A model generated the notes under the pieces. The model did no database searches, had not been told where the DNA came from, and worked only from the letters and a program-made list of their open reading frames with translations. A stretch of DNA of 64,000 nucleotides from Pseudomonas sp. HAR-UPW-AIA-41. Its GTDB lineage: Bacteria; Pseudomonadota; Gammaproteobacteria; Pseudomonadales; Pseudomonadaceae. Shown here one piece after another: positions 44,739-52,462 of the stretch (position 1 is its first letter; each line of letters begins with the position of its first letter). A program made the translations under genes and the position numbers. The stretch covers positions 1-64,000 of the forward strand of contig NZ_NSLB01000005.1 of the NCBI RefSeq assembly GCF_002304225.1, read 5' to 3'.

Positions 44739-44872
44739 CCCTCTGCTGAGCATTCCGGCGAGCCCGTCATTCAGCCAGGCAATTGCCGCTATCGGCATGA
44801 CCCCAGGGCCAGGCGCTGCTGTTACAATGCCCGCCCTGATTTCCACCTGCTGCCGATTTCCAGGAGCTCCCG

Positions 44873-45481
44873 GTGTCTGTCGTTTTTGTCGCCGCCTCGC
44901 AATTGCCCACACCCTTCGCGGTGTTCACCATGCATGGCTTCCTCGATGAGGCCAGCGGCAAGGAGCATGTGGCTCTGACCCTGGGTAATGTCGCCGATGG
45001 TGCCCCGGTGCTGGGGCGTCTTCACTCCGAGTGCCTGACCGGCGATGCCCTGTTCAGCCAGCGCTGCGACTGTGGCGCGCAGCTGGAAGCTGCCCTACGG
45101 GCGATTGCCGCTGAAGGTCGTGGTGTATTGCTGTACCTGCGCCAGGAAGGTCGCGGCATTGGGCTGCTGAACAAGATCCGCGCCTATGAGCTGCAGGATG
45201 GTGGTGCCGATACGGTGGAGGCCAATGAGCGTCTGGGTTTTGCCGCCGACCAGCGTGACTACTCGATCTGCCAGCCGATGCTCGATCACCTGGGTATCAG
45301 CAGCGTCAAGCTGATGACCAACAACCCGCGCAAGGTCAAAGCCCTGGAAGGCTTTGGCGTGCGAGTGGCTGAGCGCGTTCCGTTGCAGGTTGGCCTGAAC
45401 CCGCACAACAAACTGTACCTGGCCACCAAGGCCGGCAAGTTGGGGCATATGCTCGGCCTCAAGCATCAGGAAGAAGAATGA
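44873..45481 (+). CDS. ribA: GTP cyclohydrolase II RibA
   Basis: First committed step of riboflavin synthesis. The 202-residue enzyme has the zinc motif [19 protein letters not shown] (Cys x3), the active segment [33 protein letters not shown] and [16 protein letters not shown]. The GTG at 44873 has CAGGAG upstream. A TACAAT -10-like box lies at 44823 in the 134-base gap before it. This is the active cyclohydrolase; the RibBA domain is degenerate. Its stop overlaps the next gene. Confidence 0.96.
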   Translation: MSVVFVAASQLPTPFAVFTMHGFLDEASGKEHVALTLGNVADGAPVLGRLHSECLTGDALFSQRCDCGAQLEAALRAIAAEGRGVLLYLRQEGRGIGLLNKIRAYELQDGGADTVEANERLGFAADQRDYSICQPMLDHLGISSVKLMTNNPRKVKALEGFGVRVAERVPLQVGLNPHNKLYLATKAGKLGHMLGLKHQEEE

Positions 45482-45897
45482 CCCGCGGCGAGGTGCGCCG
45501 GCGTCTGGCTGTACAGTGGTGGCGTCAGCTGCTGTTGAGCCTGGCGCCCTTGCTGGCCATGAGTCTGATCTTCGGCGGTGAGTCCAGCTTGCTGGCCATA
45601 CTGGAAATGCCGCTGTTCATCGGTGCACTGGCCTCTCTGTTCGTGACCCTGCCGCTGTTCTCCGGGTACAAGCGTGCCCTGATTGCCACCGAGCGCAGCC
45701 TCGATACCGATGCCGAACATGACGCCTGGCTGGCCTTGGCGCGTCAGCGCAGCAAAGGCCTGTTGGCGGCAGGGTTGCCGGCCTGGATCGGTGCCCTGGC
45801 GGTGCTCGCCGGGCTCAATGCGGTGGCCCTGACCCTGCTGGCACTGGCCAGCGTGGTGTTGCTGTGGCTTTATCGCCTCCCGCCCCAGCTGGGCTGA
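45478..45897 (+). CDS. Small membrane protein of unknown function
   Basis: A 139-residue protein that starts inside the ribA stop (ATGA). It has a basic N-terminus ([16 protein letters not shown]) and about four hydrophobic segments, the last ending [10 protein letters not shown]. It matches a conserved gene between ribA and the cobalamin-binding gene in PAO1, as I recall, but has no known function. Its last 34 bases overlap the BtuF-like gene. Confidence 0.75.
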   Translation: MTRGEVRRRLAVQWWRQLLLSLAPLLAMSLIFGGESSLLAILEMPLFIGALASLFVTLPLFSGYKRALIATERSLDTDAEHDAWLALARQRSKGLLAAGLPAWIGALAVLAGLNAVALTLLALASVVLLWLYRLPPQLG

Positions 45898-46691
45898 AAG
45901 CTGCCCTGGCGCTGAGCGCCTTGCTGCTGGCGCAATCGCTGGCAGCCGCGCCCAGAGTGATTACGCTGGCGCCCTCGCTCGCTGAAATCATGGTCGAGCT
46001 GGACAGCGCCGATCTGGTGGTCGGTGTGCTGGACTCGGGCGTGCGTCCCCGTGAGTTGGCCGGTCGGCCCTCGGTTGGACGGCATGCCCAGCTGGAGCTG
46101 GAAAGCCTGCTCAGCCTCAAGCCCGATCTGGTGCTGCTGTGGCCGGACAGTATTTCCCGCAGCCAGCGCGAGCAGCTCGAAGGCCTGGGCATCCCGCTGT
46201 ATGTGGCCGAGCCCCATGATCTGGACCAATTGGCCCGGCAGTTCCGGGAGATTGCTGTGCAACTGGGGCGGGCCGAGGTAGGTGAGCGCCTGTCGGAGCG
46301 CTTCACACGCGGTCTGGCCGACTTGCGTCAGCGCTATGCCGGGCGCGAGCCGGTGACGGTGTTCTATCAGGTCTGGCACGAGCCTCTGTTCACCCTGGGC
46401 GGGCAACAGATTGTCAGCGATGCACTGCGCGTATGCGGCGCGCGCAATGTGTTCGCCGACCTGTCCCTGCCGGCGCCGCAGGTCAGTGTCGAGTCGGTAT
46501 TGGCGCGTGATCCGCAAGTGATTCTGGGGGGCAGCGACGCTCAGTTGGAACCCTGGCAACAGTGGCCGACCCTGCAGGCCGTGCGTAAGCAGCAACTCTG
46601 GGAAGTGCCCGACAAGGGACTGGAGCGACCGAGCTTTCAGATGCTCGGTGCGCTGGAAAAGCTCTGCGCAGTCCTGCACAAGGCCCGTTAA
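45864..46691 (+). CDS. BtuF-like periplasmic cobalamin-binding protein
   Basis: A 275-residue helical-backbone (class III) binding protein. A GTG at 45864, 34 bases inside the upstream gene, starts a signal peptide (ALALSALLLAQSLAAAP). The mature protein opens RVITLAPSLAEIMVELDSAD and shows GVLDSGVRPRELAGRPSVG, LESLLSLKPDLVLLW and VTVFYQVWHEPLFTLGGQQ, the BtuF pattern. It faces a BtuB-type receptor across a shared terminator, so B12 capture is a good inference. No BtuC/BtuD genes are adjacent. Role: carry cobalamin from BtuB to the inner-membrane transporter. Confidence 0.85.
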   Translation: MALSPPAPAGLKAALALSALLLAQSLAAAPRVITLAPSLAEIMVELDSADLVVGVLDSGVRPRELAGRPSVGRHAQLELESLLSLKPDLVLLWPDSISRSQREQLEGLGIPLYVAEPHDLDQLARQFREIAVQLGRAEVGERLSERFTRGLADLRQRYAGREPVTVFYQVWHEPLFTLGGQQIVSDALRVCGARNVFADLSLPAPQVSVESVLARDPQVILGGSDAQLEPWQQWPTLQAVRKQQLWEVPDKGLERPSFQMLGALEKLCAVLHKAR

Positions 46692-46704
46692 GCAGGCATC
46701 AAAC

Positions 46705-46728
46705 AAAAGGCCCCTTTCGGGGCCTTTT
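46705..46728. terminator. Bidirectional terminator between BtuF-like and BtuB-like genes
   Basis: AAAAGGCCCC, TTTC, GGGGCCTTTT: a perfect 10-base stem with A and T tracts on both sides, between convergent genes. Confidence 0.93.
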
Positions 46729-46742
46729 GTTATTGAGTGGCA

Positions 46743-48689
46743 TCAGAAACGGTAGCCGACACTCAGCTGCACATCTTCCTCGGCCGCCGGGTACAGACCC
46801 TTGCTGCCGGGAACCCAGTTGGCATAGGTGGCAAAGCTGTCGTAGCGCTTGCCGGTGAGGTTGTTGACCCGCAGCTTGCTGGTGAACTGCTGATAGTCGT
46901 AGCTCAGTGCGGCATTGAACAGGGTGTAGCCACCTTCGCGCGGCATGGCGTGGCCGTCATCGCTGGCCAGGTAGCGGGCGCCCGTGTACTCCGACTCCAG
47001 ATAACCCTTGAGTCCGGGGAGGATCAGGTAGCTGACATGGGCGCTGGCGCTATGGCGGGAGACCCACGGCACTTCATTGCCCTGATAGTTGCCGTCGCGG
47101 TATTCGGAGTCGGTGAAGCTGTACTGACCGCCGACGGAGAGGCGGCTGGTTAGCTGACGTTCGGCTTCCAGCAGCAGGCCGTCGCGGCGGGTCTTGTCCA
47201 GGTTGATATTGGCGCCGGGAAAACCGGACGGGCCAGCAGCTAGAGGGTCGTACATTAGCTCGTCGGTGAGGTCCAGGCGGTACAGGGTGGCCTGGTAGCG
47301 CTGCACGCCATCCTGCCATTCCAGGCCGCTTTCCCAGGAAGTGCCGGTCTGCGGTTTGAGGAAGTCCACGCCCGGACTGACGAAGCCGTTTTCATCGACG
47401 TTGGCCCAGCGCAGCACGTCCTCACGCTTGATGAAGGCGCGCAGCTGTTCGTCGACCTGCCAGTTCAGGCCCAGGCTGCTGCTACCTTCACGGTCGGTGT
47501 GGGTCTTGTCCAGGCTCTTGTTACGGTCCTCGGCCTCGCTGGCGCGGTAGCCGGCGGTGAGGCTGACGCTGTCTGTCAGCGGCTGGGTCAGCTGGCCGTA
47601 CCAGTCGCGCAGGGTCTGGCGGAACAGGGTTGCGCCAAAACTGGAGCGGTATTCATAGTCGCTCTGGGTGTGGTCATGACCGAACAGCCAGTCGCTGCGC
47701 CCCAGGCTGCTGTCGAAGTGGCCGGACAGGCGCGGGCTGAAGGTTTCCACGCGGGTACCCTGGGTGAACGGGGATTCGCCCCAGGCGCTGTTGTAGGCGC
47801 CCTTGCCATCGGTGTCGCGATGGCTGTAGTCGAGGTCGGCGGTCAGCCAGTCATTCAGTGATTGTTGCAATGCCAGGCGGTGAACCTGGGTGTTGCTGTC
47901 ATTCCAGCCGTTGGAGTTGGCGGCGTAACTGGCCTTGCGGTCGGCGCGGCGCTGGGCTGCGGTCAGGTAGCCGGGAAATTTCAGCTCATCGTCGATGCTC
48001 TGGTATTCGTAGAGGGCATGGCCGCCTTCGTGGTCGTGGCGCAGGCGCAGGAAGGCGTCGTCATAGCTGGCGTTGTTGTGGTCGCGGTAGCCGTCGCTGT
48101 TGCGTGCTTCGCCGCTGGCATAGGCGGAGAAACCCGCGCCGAGCTGCTGGTAGACATGGCCGCGATAGGCTTCCAGGTCATGGCTGCCGATGCTGCTCTC
48201 GACATAGGCCTCGTTGTCTTTGGGTTGACGGGTGATGATGTTGATCACCCCGCCGACGGCCTGGTCGCCATACAGCACAGTACCGGCGCCGCGCAGGACT
48301 TCGATGCGTTCGATATTGGCCAGCGGCACGCTGTTGAGGTCCGGCCCCTGCAGGCTGGGGTTGTTCAGGCGGCGGCCGTCGACCAGCACCAGGGTGTTGT
48401 TGGCGGCGTTCTCGCCGAAACCGCGCAGGCTGACGCCGACACGGTTGCCATCGCCCAGAGTGTCGCGAATCTGCAGACCGGCCTGACCGCGCAGTACATC
48501 CACCAGCGCGCTGGCGCCACTGGCTTCGATCTGCTTGCGGTCGATGACCTTGACGCTTGCCGGGGTGGTTTGCTGAATCGGCGTGGCGCGGGTAACCACC
48601 AGTGGCGGGATTTCCAGCGCCGGCTGAGCGTCAGCCAGGGCCAGTGTGGGAGCTAGGGAGATGGCCAGGGCCAGTTGGGACAATTTCAT
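46743..48689 (-). CDS. btuB: TonB-dependent cobalamin receptor, BtuB-like
   Basis: A 648-residue outer-membrane receptor (E. coli BtuB 614). A signal peptide ends near residue 20; a TonB-box-like stretch (EIPPLVVTRATP) follows. The plug domain shows SGASALVDVLRGQAGLQIRD, LVDGRRLNNPSLQGPDLNSV and IERIEVLRGAGTVLYGDQAV. A 22-strand barrel ends in GYRF, the terminal aromatic signal for barrel assembly. The upstream cobalamin riboswitch and the facing BtuF-like gene point to vitamin B12 uptake. The ATG at 48689 has GAGG upstream, buried in a hairpin. Confidence 0.92.
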   Translation of the reverse strand: MKLSQLALAISLAPTLALADAQPALEIPPLVVTRATPIQQTTPASVKVIDRKQIEASGASALVDVLRGQAGLQIRDTLGDGNRVGVSLRGFGENAANNTLVLVDGRRLNNPSLQGPDLNSVPLANIERIEVLRGAGTVLYGDQAVGGVINIITRQPKDNEAYVESSIGSHDLEAYRGHVYQQLGAGFSAYASGEARNSDGYRDHNNASYDDAFLRLRHDHEGGHALYEYQSIDDELKFPGYLTAAQRRADRKASYAANSNGWNDSNTQVHRLALQQSLNDWLTADLDYSHRDTDGKGAYNSAWGESPFTQGTRVETFSPRLSGHFDSSLGRSDWLFGHDHTQSDYEYRSSFGATLFRQTLRDWYGQLTQPLTDSVSLTAGYRASEAEDRNKSLDKTHTDREGSSSLGLNWQVDEQLRAFIKREDVLRWANVDENGFVSPGVDFLKPQTGTSWESGLEWQDGVQRYQATLYRLDLTDELMYDPLAAGPSGFPGANINLDKTRRDGLLLEAERQLTSRLSVGGQYSFTDSEYRDGNYQGNEVPWVSRHSASAHVSYLILPGLKGYLESEYTGARYLASDDGHAMPREGGYTLFNAALSYDYQQFTSKLRVNNLTGKRYDSFATYANWVPGSKGLYPAAEEDVQLSVGYRF

Positions 48690-48696
48690 CAGGAAG

Positions 48697-48723
48697 CCTC
48701 AAAAGCGGAAATGAACTTTTGAG
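48697..48723 (-). promoter_or_regulatory. Hairpin covering the btuB ribosome-binding site
   Basis: On the minus strand CTCAAAAG pairs with CTTTTGAG across a 10-base loop. The downstream arm contains GAG of the GAGG ribosome site (48700-48697), 7 bases before the ATG. It is the likely OFF state of the riboswitch. Confidence 0.6.
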
Positions 48724-48960
48724 GAGGGCAGACAAGAACAGCCCTGCAGGTGCGGGCTGTGCTTGACGGTGCTGCCCTCCGCAACACCAGTCGACTCCAT
48801 CCAGGCCGGTCTCCGGACTCTCGAGGCTCAGTCGTTCGCCTTCCCGGGAGATTCCCAGTGGCTTGCTGAACGCCTGTGCAGCTTTCTGGCTGCGCTCGAT
48901 TACCGTTGCGGGGGCAGTGCCGGAATAGCTCATGATGAGCGCACCGGCTTCCCGATTATC
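48723..48960 (-). promoter_or_regulatory. Cobalamin riboswitch
   Basis: Read on the minus strand from about 48958, the leader has GGGAAGCCGGTG, then CGGCACTGCCCCCGCAACGGTAA, GCCACTGGGAATCTCCCGG, GGGAAGGC, and the B12 box GAGTCCGGAGACCGGCC at about 48805-48822. These are the aptamer core. A large two-part hairpin (GGAGGGCAG ... ACAGCCC / GGGCTGT ... CTGCCCTCC, 48723-48780) follows, then the ribosome-site hairpin. High cobalamin would shut off btuB. Confidence 0.95.
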
Positions 48961-49000
48961 GCCAGCCGTGGGGCTGGCGCACCTGGGTGGAACTACAAAC

Positions 49001-49024
49001 GCCGCGCACCTTAAGGGGCGCGGC
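49001..49024. repeat. Hairpin between dxs and the cobalamin riboswitch
   Basis: GCCGCGC pairs perfectly with GCGCGGC across ACCTTAAGGG, itself near-palindromic (CCTTAAGG). It lies 29 bases after the dxs stop and may be a terminator (followed by GTTTGT on the minus strand), with a poor U-tract. Confidence 0.4.
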
Positions 49025-49052
49025 CATGAAAAACAAGCAGATCAGATCGGGT

Positions 49053-50984
49053 TTAGCGTGAATTCTGCTCAAGCAGCGCCAGGCGCTGGCGGATGCTGGC
49101 TTCAATGCCGGCGGCATTCAGACCGCACTCGGCGAGCATGTCTGCCGGCTTGGCGTGTTCCACGTAGTAGTCCGGCAGGCCCAGGTGCAGCATGGGTTTG
49201 ATCCGGCCTTCGGCGGCGAGGAATTCGCTGACGGCACTGCCGGCGCCACCCATGATGCTGTTTTCCTCGATGGTCACCAGCAGCTCGTGGCTGTCGGCCA
49301 GTTCCCGTAGCAGGGATTCGTCCAGTGGCTTGACGAAGCGCATGTCGACCACGGTGGCATCCAGCGCTTCGCCGACCTTGAGGGCCTCGGCCAGTTGCAC
49401 GCCGAATACCAGCAGGGCGGTTTGGCGGCCGCTGCCGTTCTGGCCCTGGCGGCGTACCACGGCCTTGCCGATTTCCAGCGGCAACAGCTCTGTCTCGATG
49501 GGCGCATTCGGGCCGCTGCCACGCGGGTAGCGCACCGCCGCCGGGCCGTTGAACAGATGGCCAGTGGTGAGCATGCGGCGCAGTTCGTTTTCGTCGCTGG
49601 GGGTCATGATCAGCATGCCCGGGATGCAGCGCAAATAGGACAGGTCGAAGCTGCCGGCGTGGGTCGGGCCGTCTTCGCCGACCAGACCGGCGCGGTCGAT
49701 GGCGAACAGCACATCGAGGTTTTGCACGGCCACGTCGTGGATCAGCTGGTCGTAGGCACGTTGCAGGAAGGTGGAGTAGATCGCCACCACCGGCTTGATG
49801 CCGTCGCAGGCCATGCCGGCGGCCAGGGTCACGGCGTGCTGCTCGGCGATGGCAACGTCGAAGTAACGCTCCGGGAAGCGCTCGCTGAACGCCACCAGAT
49901 CAGAGCCTTCCTTCATCGCCGGGGTGATGCCAACCAACCGAGGATCTTCGGCGGCCATATCGCACAGCCATTGGCCGAACACGCTGGAGTACTTGGGGCC
50001 GGAGGGCCGCTTCGAGATAGAGGGGGGGGCGGCCTCGGCGTGGAGCGGCTCCAGTTTGGTGATCGCGTGGTAGCCAATGGGGTCGGCCTCGGCCGGGGCG
50101 AAGCCCTTGCCCTTCTTGGTGATCACGTGGAGGAACTGCGGGCCTTCCAGGTCACGCATATTGCGCAGGGTCGCCAGGAGGGTCGGCAGGTCATGACCGT
50201 CGATCGGGCCAACGTAGTTCCAGCCCAGCTCCTCGAACAGGGTGCCGGGCACCAGCATGCCCTTGGCATGCTCCTCGACCTTGCGGGCAATTTCCCAGGC
50301 GCCGGGCAGGTGCGAGAGGATCTTCTTGCTGCCCTCGCGCATGCTCGAATAGGTGCGGCTGGAAATGATCTTGGCCAGGTAGTTGGACAGACCGCCGACA
50401 TTCTTGGAGATCGACATGTCGTTGTCGTTGAGGACCACCAGCATGTTGGCCTTGACGTCGGAGGCGTGATTCAGCGCCTCGAAGGCCATGCCGGCTGTCA
50501 GCGCGCCATCGCCGATCACCGCCACGCTCTTGCGCTTGCTGCCCTGCAGGCGCGCAGCGATGGCCATGCCCAGCGCCGCGCCGATGCTGGTGCTGGAGTG
50601 GCCGACGCCGAAGGTGTCGTATTCGCTCTCGCTGCGGCGCGGGAAGGCGGCCAGACCATCTTTCTGGCGCAGTGTGCTCATACGATCACGGCGACCGGTG
50701 AGAATCTTGTGTGGGTAGGCCTGGTGGCCGACATCCCACACCAGGCGATCATCCGGGGTGTCGAAGATGTAGTGCAGGGCGATGGTCAGCTCGATCACGC
50801 CGAGCCCCGCGCCGAAATGTCCACCGGTCTGGCCGACGCTGTACAGCAGGTATTGGCGCAATTCGTCGGCCAGGGTTTCCAGCTCGCTTTCCGCCAGGCG
50901 ACGCAGGCCGACCGGGGTATCGGCGCGGTCGAGCAAAGGTGTGACGGGGCGCTCGCGGGGGATCTGGTGGAAGGTCGTCGGCAT
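49053..50984 (-). CDS. dxs: 1-deoxy-D-xylulose-5-phosphate synthase
   Basis: Condenses pyruvate and glyceraldehyde 3-phosphate with thiamine diphosphate; the first step of the MEP isoprenoid pathway and a thiamine/pyridoxal precursor. The 643 residues show [67 protein letters not shown] with NDNDMSIS (the TPP-binding GDG...N motif), [14 protein letters not shown], and [16 protein letters not shown]. Length and motifs are standard. In PAO1 ispA and xseB precede dxs; here a divergent PAP2 gene does. Confidence 0.97.
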   Translation of the reverse strand: MPTTFHQIPRERPVTPLLDRADTPVGLRRLAESELETLADELRQYLLYSVGQTGGHFGAGLGVIELTIALHYIFDTPDDRLVWDVGHQAYPHKILTGRRDRMSTLRQKDGLAAFPRRSESEYDTFGVGHSSTSIGAALGMAIAARLQGSKRKSVAVIGDGALTAGMAFEALNHASDVKANMLVVLNDNDMSISKNVGGLSNYLAKIISSRTYSSMREGSKKILSHLPGAWEIARKVEEHAKGMLVPGTLFEELGWNYVGPIDGHDLPTLLATLRNMRDLEGPQFLHVITKKGKGFAPAEADPIGYHAITKLEPLHAEAAPPSISKRPSGPKYSSVFGQWLCDMAAEDPRLVGITPAMKEGSDLVAFSERFPERYFDVAIAEQHAVTLAAGMACDGIKPVVAIYSTFLQRAYDQLIHDVAVQNLDVLFAIDRAGLVGEDGPTHAGSFDLSYLRCIPGMLIMTPSDENELRRMLTTGHLFNGPAAVRYPRGSGPNAPIETELLPLEIGKAVVRRQGQNGSGRQTALLVFGVQLAEALKVGEALDATVVDMRFVKPLDESLLRELADSHELLVTIEENSIMGGAGSAVSEFLAAEGRIKPMLHLGLPDYYVEHAKPADMLAECGLNAAGIEASIRQRLALLEQNSR

Positions 50985-51199
50985 CAGGCGGATCGTTATA
51001 GGTATGCAAAGATGCGCAGTTTAACCGAAAGCACCGCCCTTCGGCAGCGCGGCGCAGGGCCACGCTGCCGCTGTATCTCGAGGTTTCGACAAATGGCCGC
51101 CGTTGGCCGGCTCGTCCGGTAACTTGCCGGGCAAGGATTGCGTGATTCGGCAATTCCCGGCCAGACTGCCCACTTGCACCAACCTCAAGAGAGGCATCA

Positions 51200-52105
51200 A
51201 TGCCAGAGATTCTGTACGACCTGTCCTGGGTGCTGCCCCTGCGCCATGACTGGCTGACGCCACTGATGAATGGCTTTACCCAGCTGGGCTACGAAAAATT
51301 CATTCTCTTCTTCCTGCCGCTAGGTTACTGGGCCTGGAGTAAGCCGTTGTTCCTGCGCTTGTTCCTGCTGGTGGCCTTTACTGCGGTGCTCAATGCGTTC
51401 TGCAAGGATCTCTGGCAGGACCCGCGTCCGGCTCTGGACTATCGTCTCGATCACGAAGTGGGAGAAAGTTTTGGTTTACCCAGTGGCCATGCGCAGATCG
51501 CGGTAGTGCTATGGCTCTGGTTGGCTTATGAGTTGCGACAGGGCTGGATGTGGCTACTCAGCGCGGTGGTGGTCAGTGGCATTATTTTCAGCCGCCTGTA
51601 TCTGGGGGCTCATGATCTCGAGGATGTGCTGGGTGGGGCGTTGCTTGGCGCGCTGACGCTGATCGGTTTCGCACTGCTGCAACCGCTGCGCTGGTGGCGT
51701 GAGGCAAATGCTTTCTGGCACCTGGGGTTGATTGTGTTGCTGGCCTTGGGCTTTCAGCTGGCCTGGCAGGGTACGGCGCCGCATTACGTGCCATTGCTGG
51801 CAGCCATGCTGGTTGGTGTGCTGCTCGGTTACCGCCTGGAAGGCCGCTGGCTGGACAGTCACTCGCAGGTGGCTACCTGGCGCCGGCTTTTGGCGGCGAC
51901 GCTGGGGGCTGGAGCATTTCTACTGTTGCAGGCGGCGCTGAAGGCGCTGGCAGATTTGTGGCCGCTGCAGGATTGGCTGTGGCAGGTGGTGCGCGGCCTG
52001 ATTATGGGTCTGTTTGTCGCTGCCTTGATGCCGTGGGTCCTTGTGCGCTTGCAGTTGCTTGGCGCGCGGGCTCATCAGAGTTTGGCTTCAGAGGCGCTCG
52101 ATTAG
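51200..52105 (+). CDS. PAP2-family membrane phosphatase
   Basis: A 301-residue membrane phosphatase with about 7-8 helices. The catalytic motifs of the acid-phosphatase superfamily are visible: KDLWQDPRPA, ESFGLPSGHAQIAV (catalytic His in PSGH), and SRLYLGAHDLEDVLGG. It probably removes phosphate from a lipid such as undecaprenyl pyrophosphate or phosphatidate at the inner membrane; the C-terminal membrane extension beyond the core (about 190-300) is unusual in length. The end overlaps the PilZ gene by 18 bases on the other strand. Divergent from dxs. Confidence 0.9.
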   Translation: MPEILYDLSWVLPLRHDWLTPLMNGFTQLGYEKFILFFLPLGYWAWSKPLFLRLFLLVAFTAVLNAFCKDLWQDPRPALDYRLDHEVGESFGLPSGHAQIAVVLWLWLAYELRQGWMWLLSAVVVSGIIFSRLYLGAHDLEDVLGGALLGALTLIGFALLQPLRWWREANAFWHLGLIVLLALGFQLAWQGTAPHYVPLLAAMLVGVLLGYRLEGRWLDSHSQVATWRRLLAATLGAGAFLLLQAALKALADLWPLQDWLWQVVRGLIMGLFVAALMPWVLVRLQLLGARAHQSLASEALD

Positions 52106-52420
52106 TGCGTCAAGATTGGCGCTGTTGTTTTCATCGATGTCGATGATGTGGAAGCCGGCCCAGCAGTGTTGGTTGTCAGCGCCAGGGCGACTCCAGAGAC
52201 AGTCAGCACCCAATTCGACCGGTGGTAGCTCATCCAGTGGTGGGCAGGGTTGCAGGCGACACTCCCATACGGAGTCGGTTGCAATCAGGTCTTCACTGAA
52301 TAGCATGAAACCATCCATCGATAGGTCGACAATGCGGCCCAGTCGGCGCCCACTGTGCACATCAAAGACCTCCAGCGTCACGTCTGCGGCGTGACGGCTG
52401 TGCAGGCGTCGTTCATCCAT
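52088..52420 (-). CDS. PilZ-domain protein (second copy)
   Basis: A 110-residue single PilZ domain. The N-terminal ligand motif is RRLHSRH (residues 4-10, RxxxR type) and DLSMDGF (D/NxSxxG) lies about 30 residues later; the C-terminal half continues the barrel (CWAGFHIIDID). It should bind c-di-GMP. Partner unknown. It lies between the PAP2 gene and the DUF1631 gene, transcribed with the latter in the same direction. Confidence 0.87.
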   Translation of the reverse strand: MDERRLHSRHAADVTLEVFDVHSGRRLGRIVDLSMDGFMLFSEDLIATDSVWECRLQPCPPLDELPPVELGADCLWSRPGADNQHCWAGFHIIDIDENNSANLDALIERL

Positions 52421-52462
52421 TCTCGCTCCTCAGGCCGTACACGGCCGGATTGCATCAGGTAT

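Noticed and set aside
45864..45897. A frameshift between the small membrane protein and the BtuF-like gene
   Set aside because: The 34-base overlap is in a different frame with its own GTG start and full signal peptide; both products look complete.
48763..49014. Short plus-strand frame upstream of btuB
   Set aside because: It lies wholly within the cobalamin riboswitch and its flank; the RNA structure explains the sequence.
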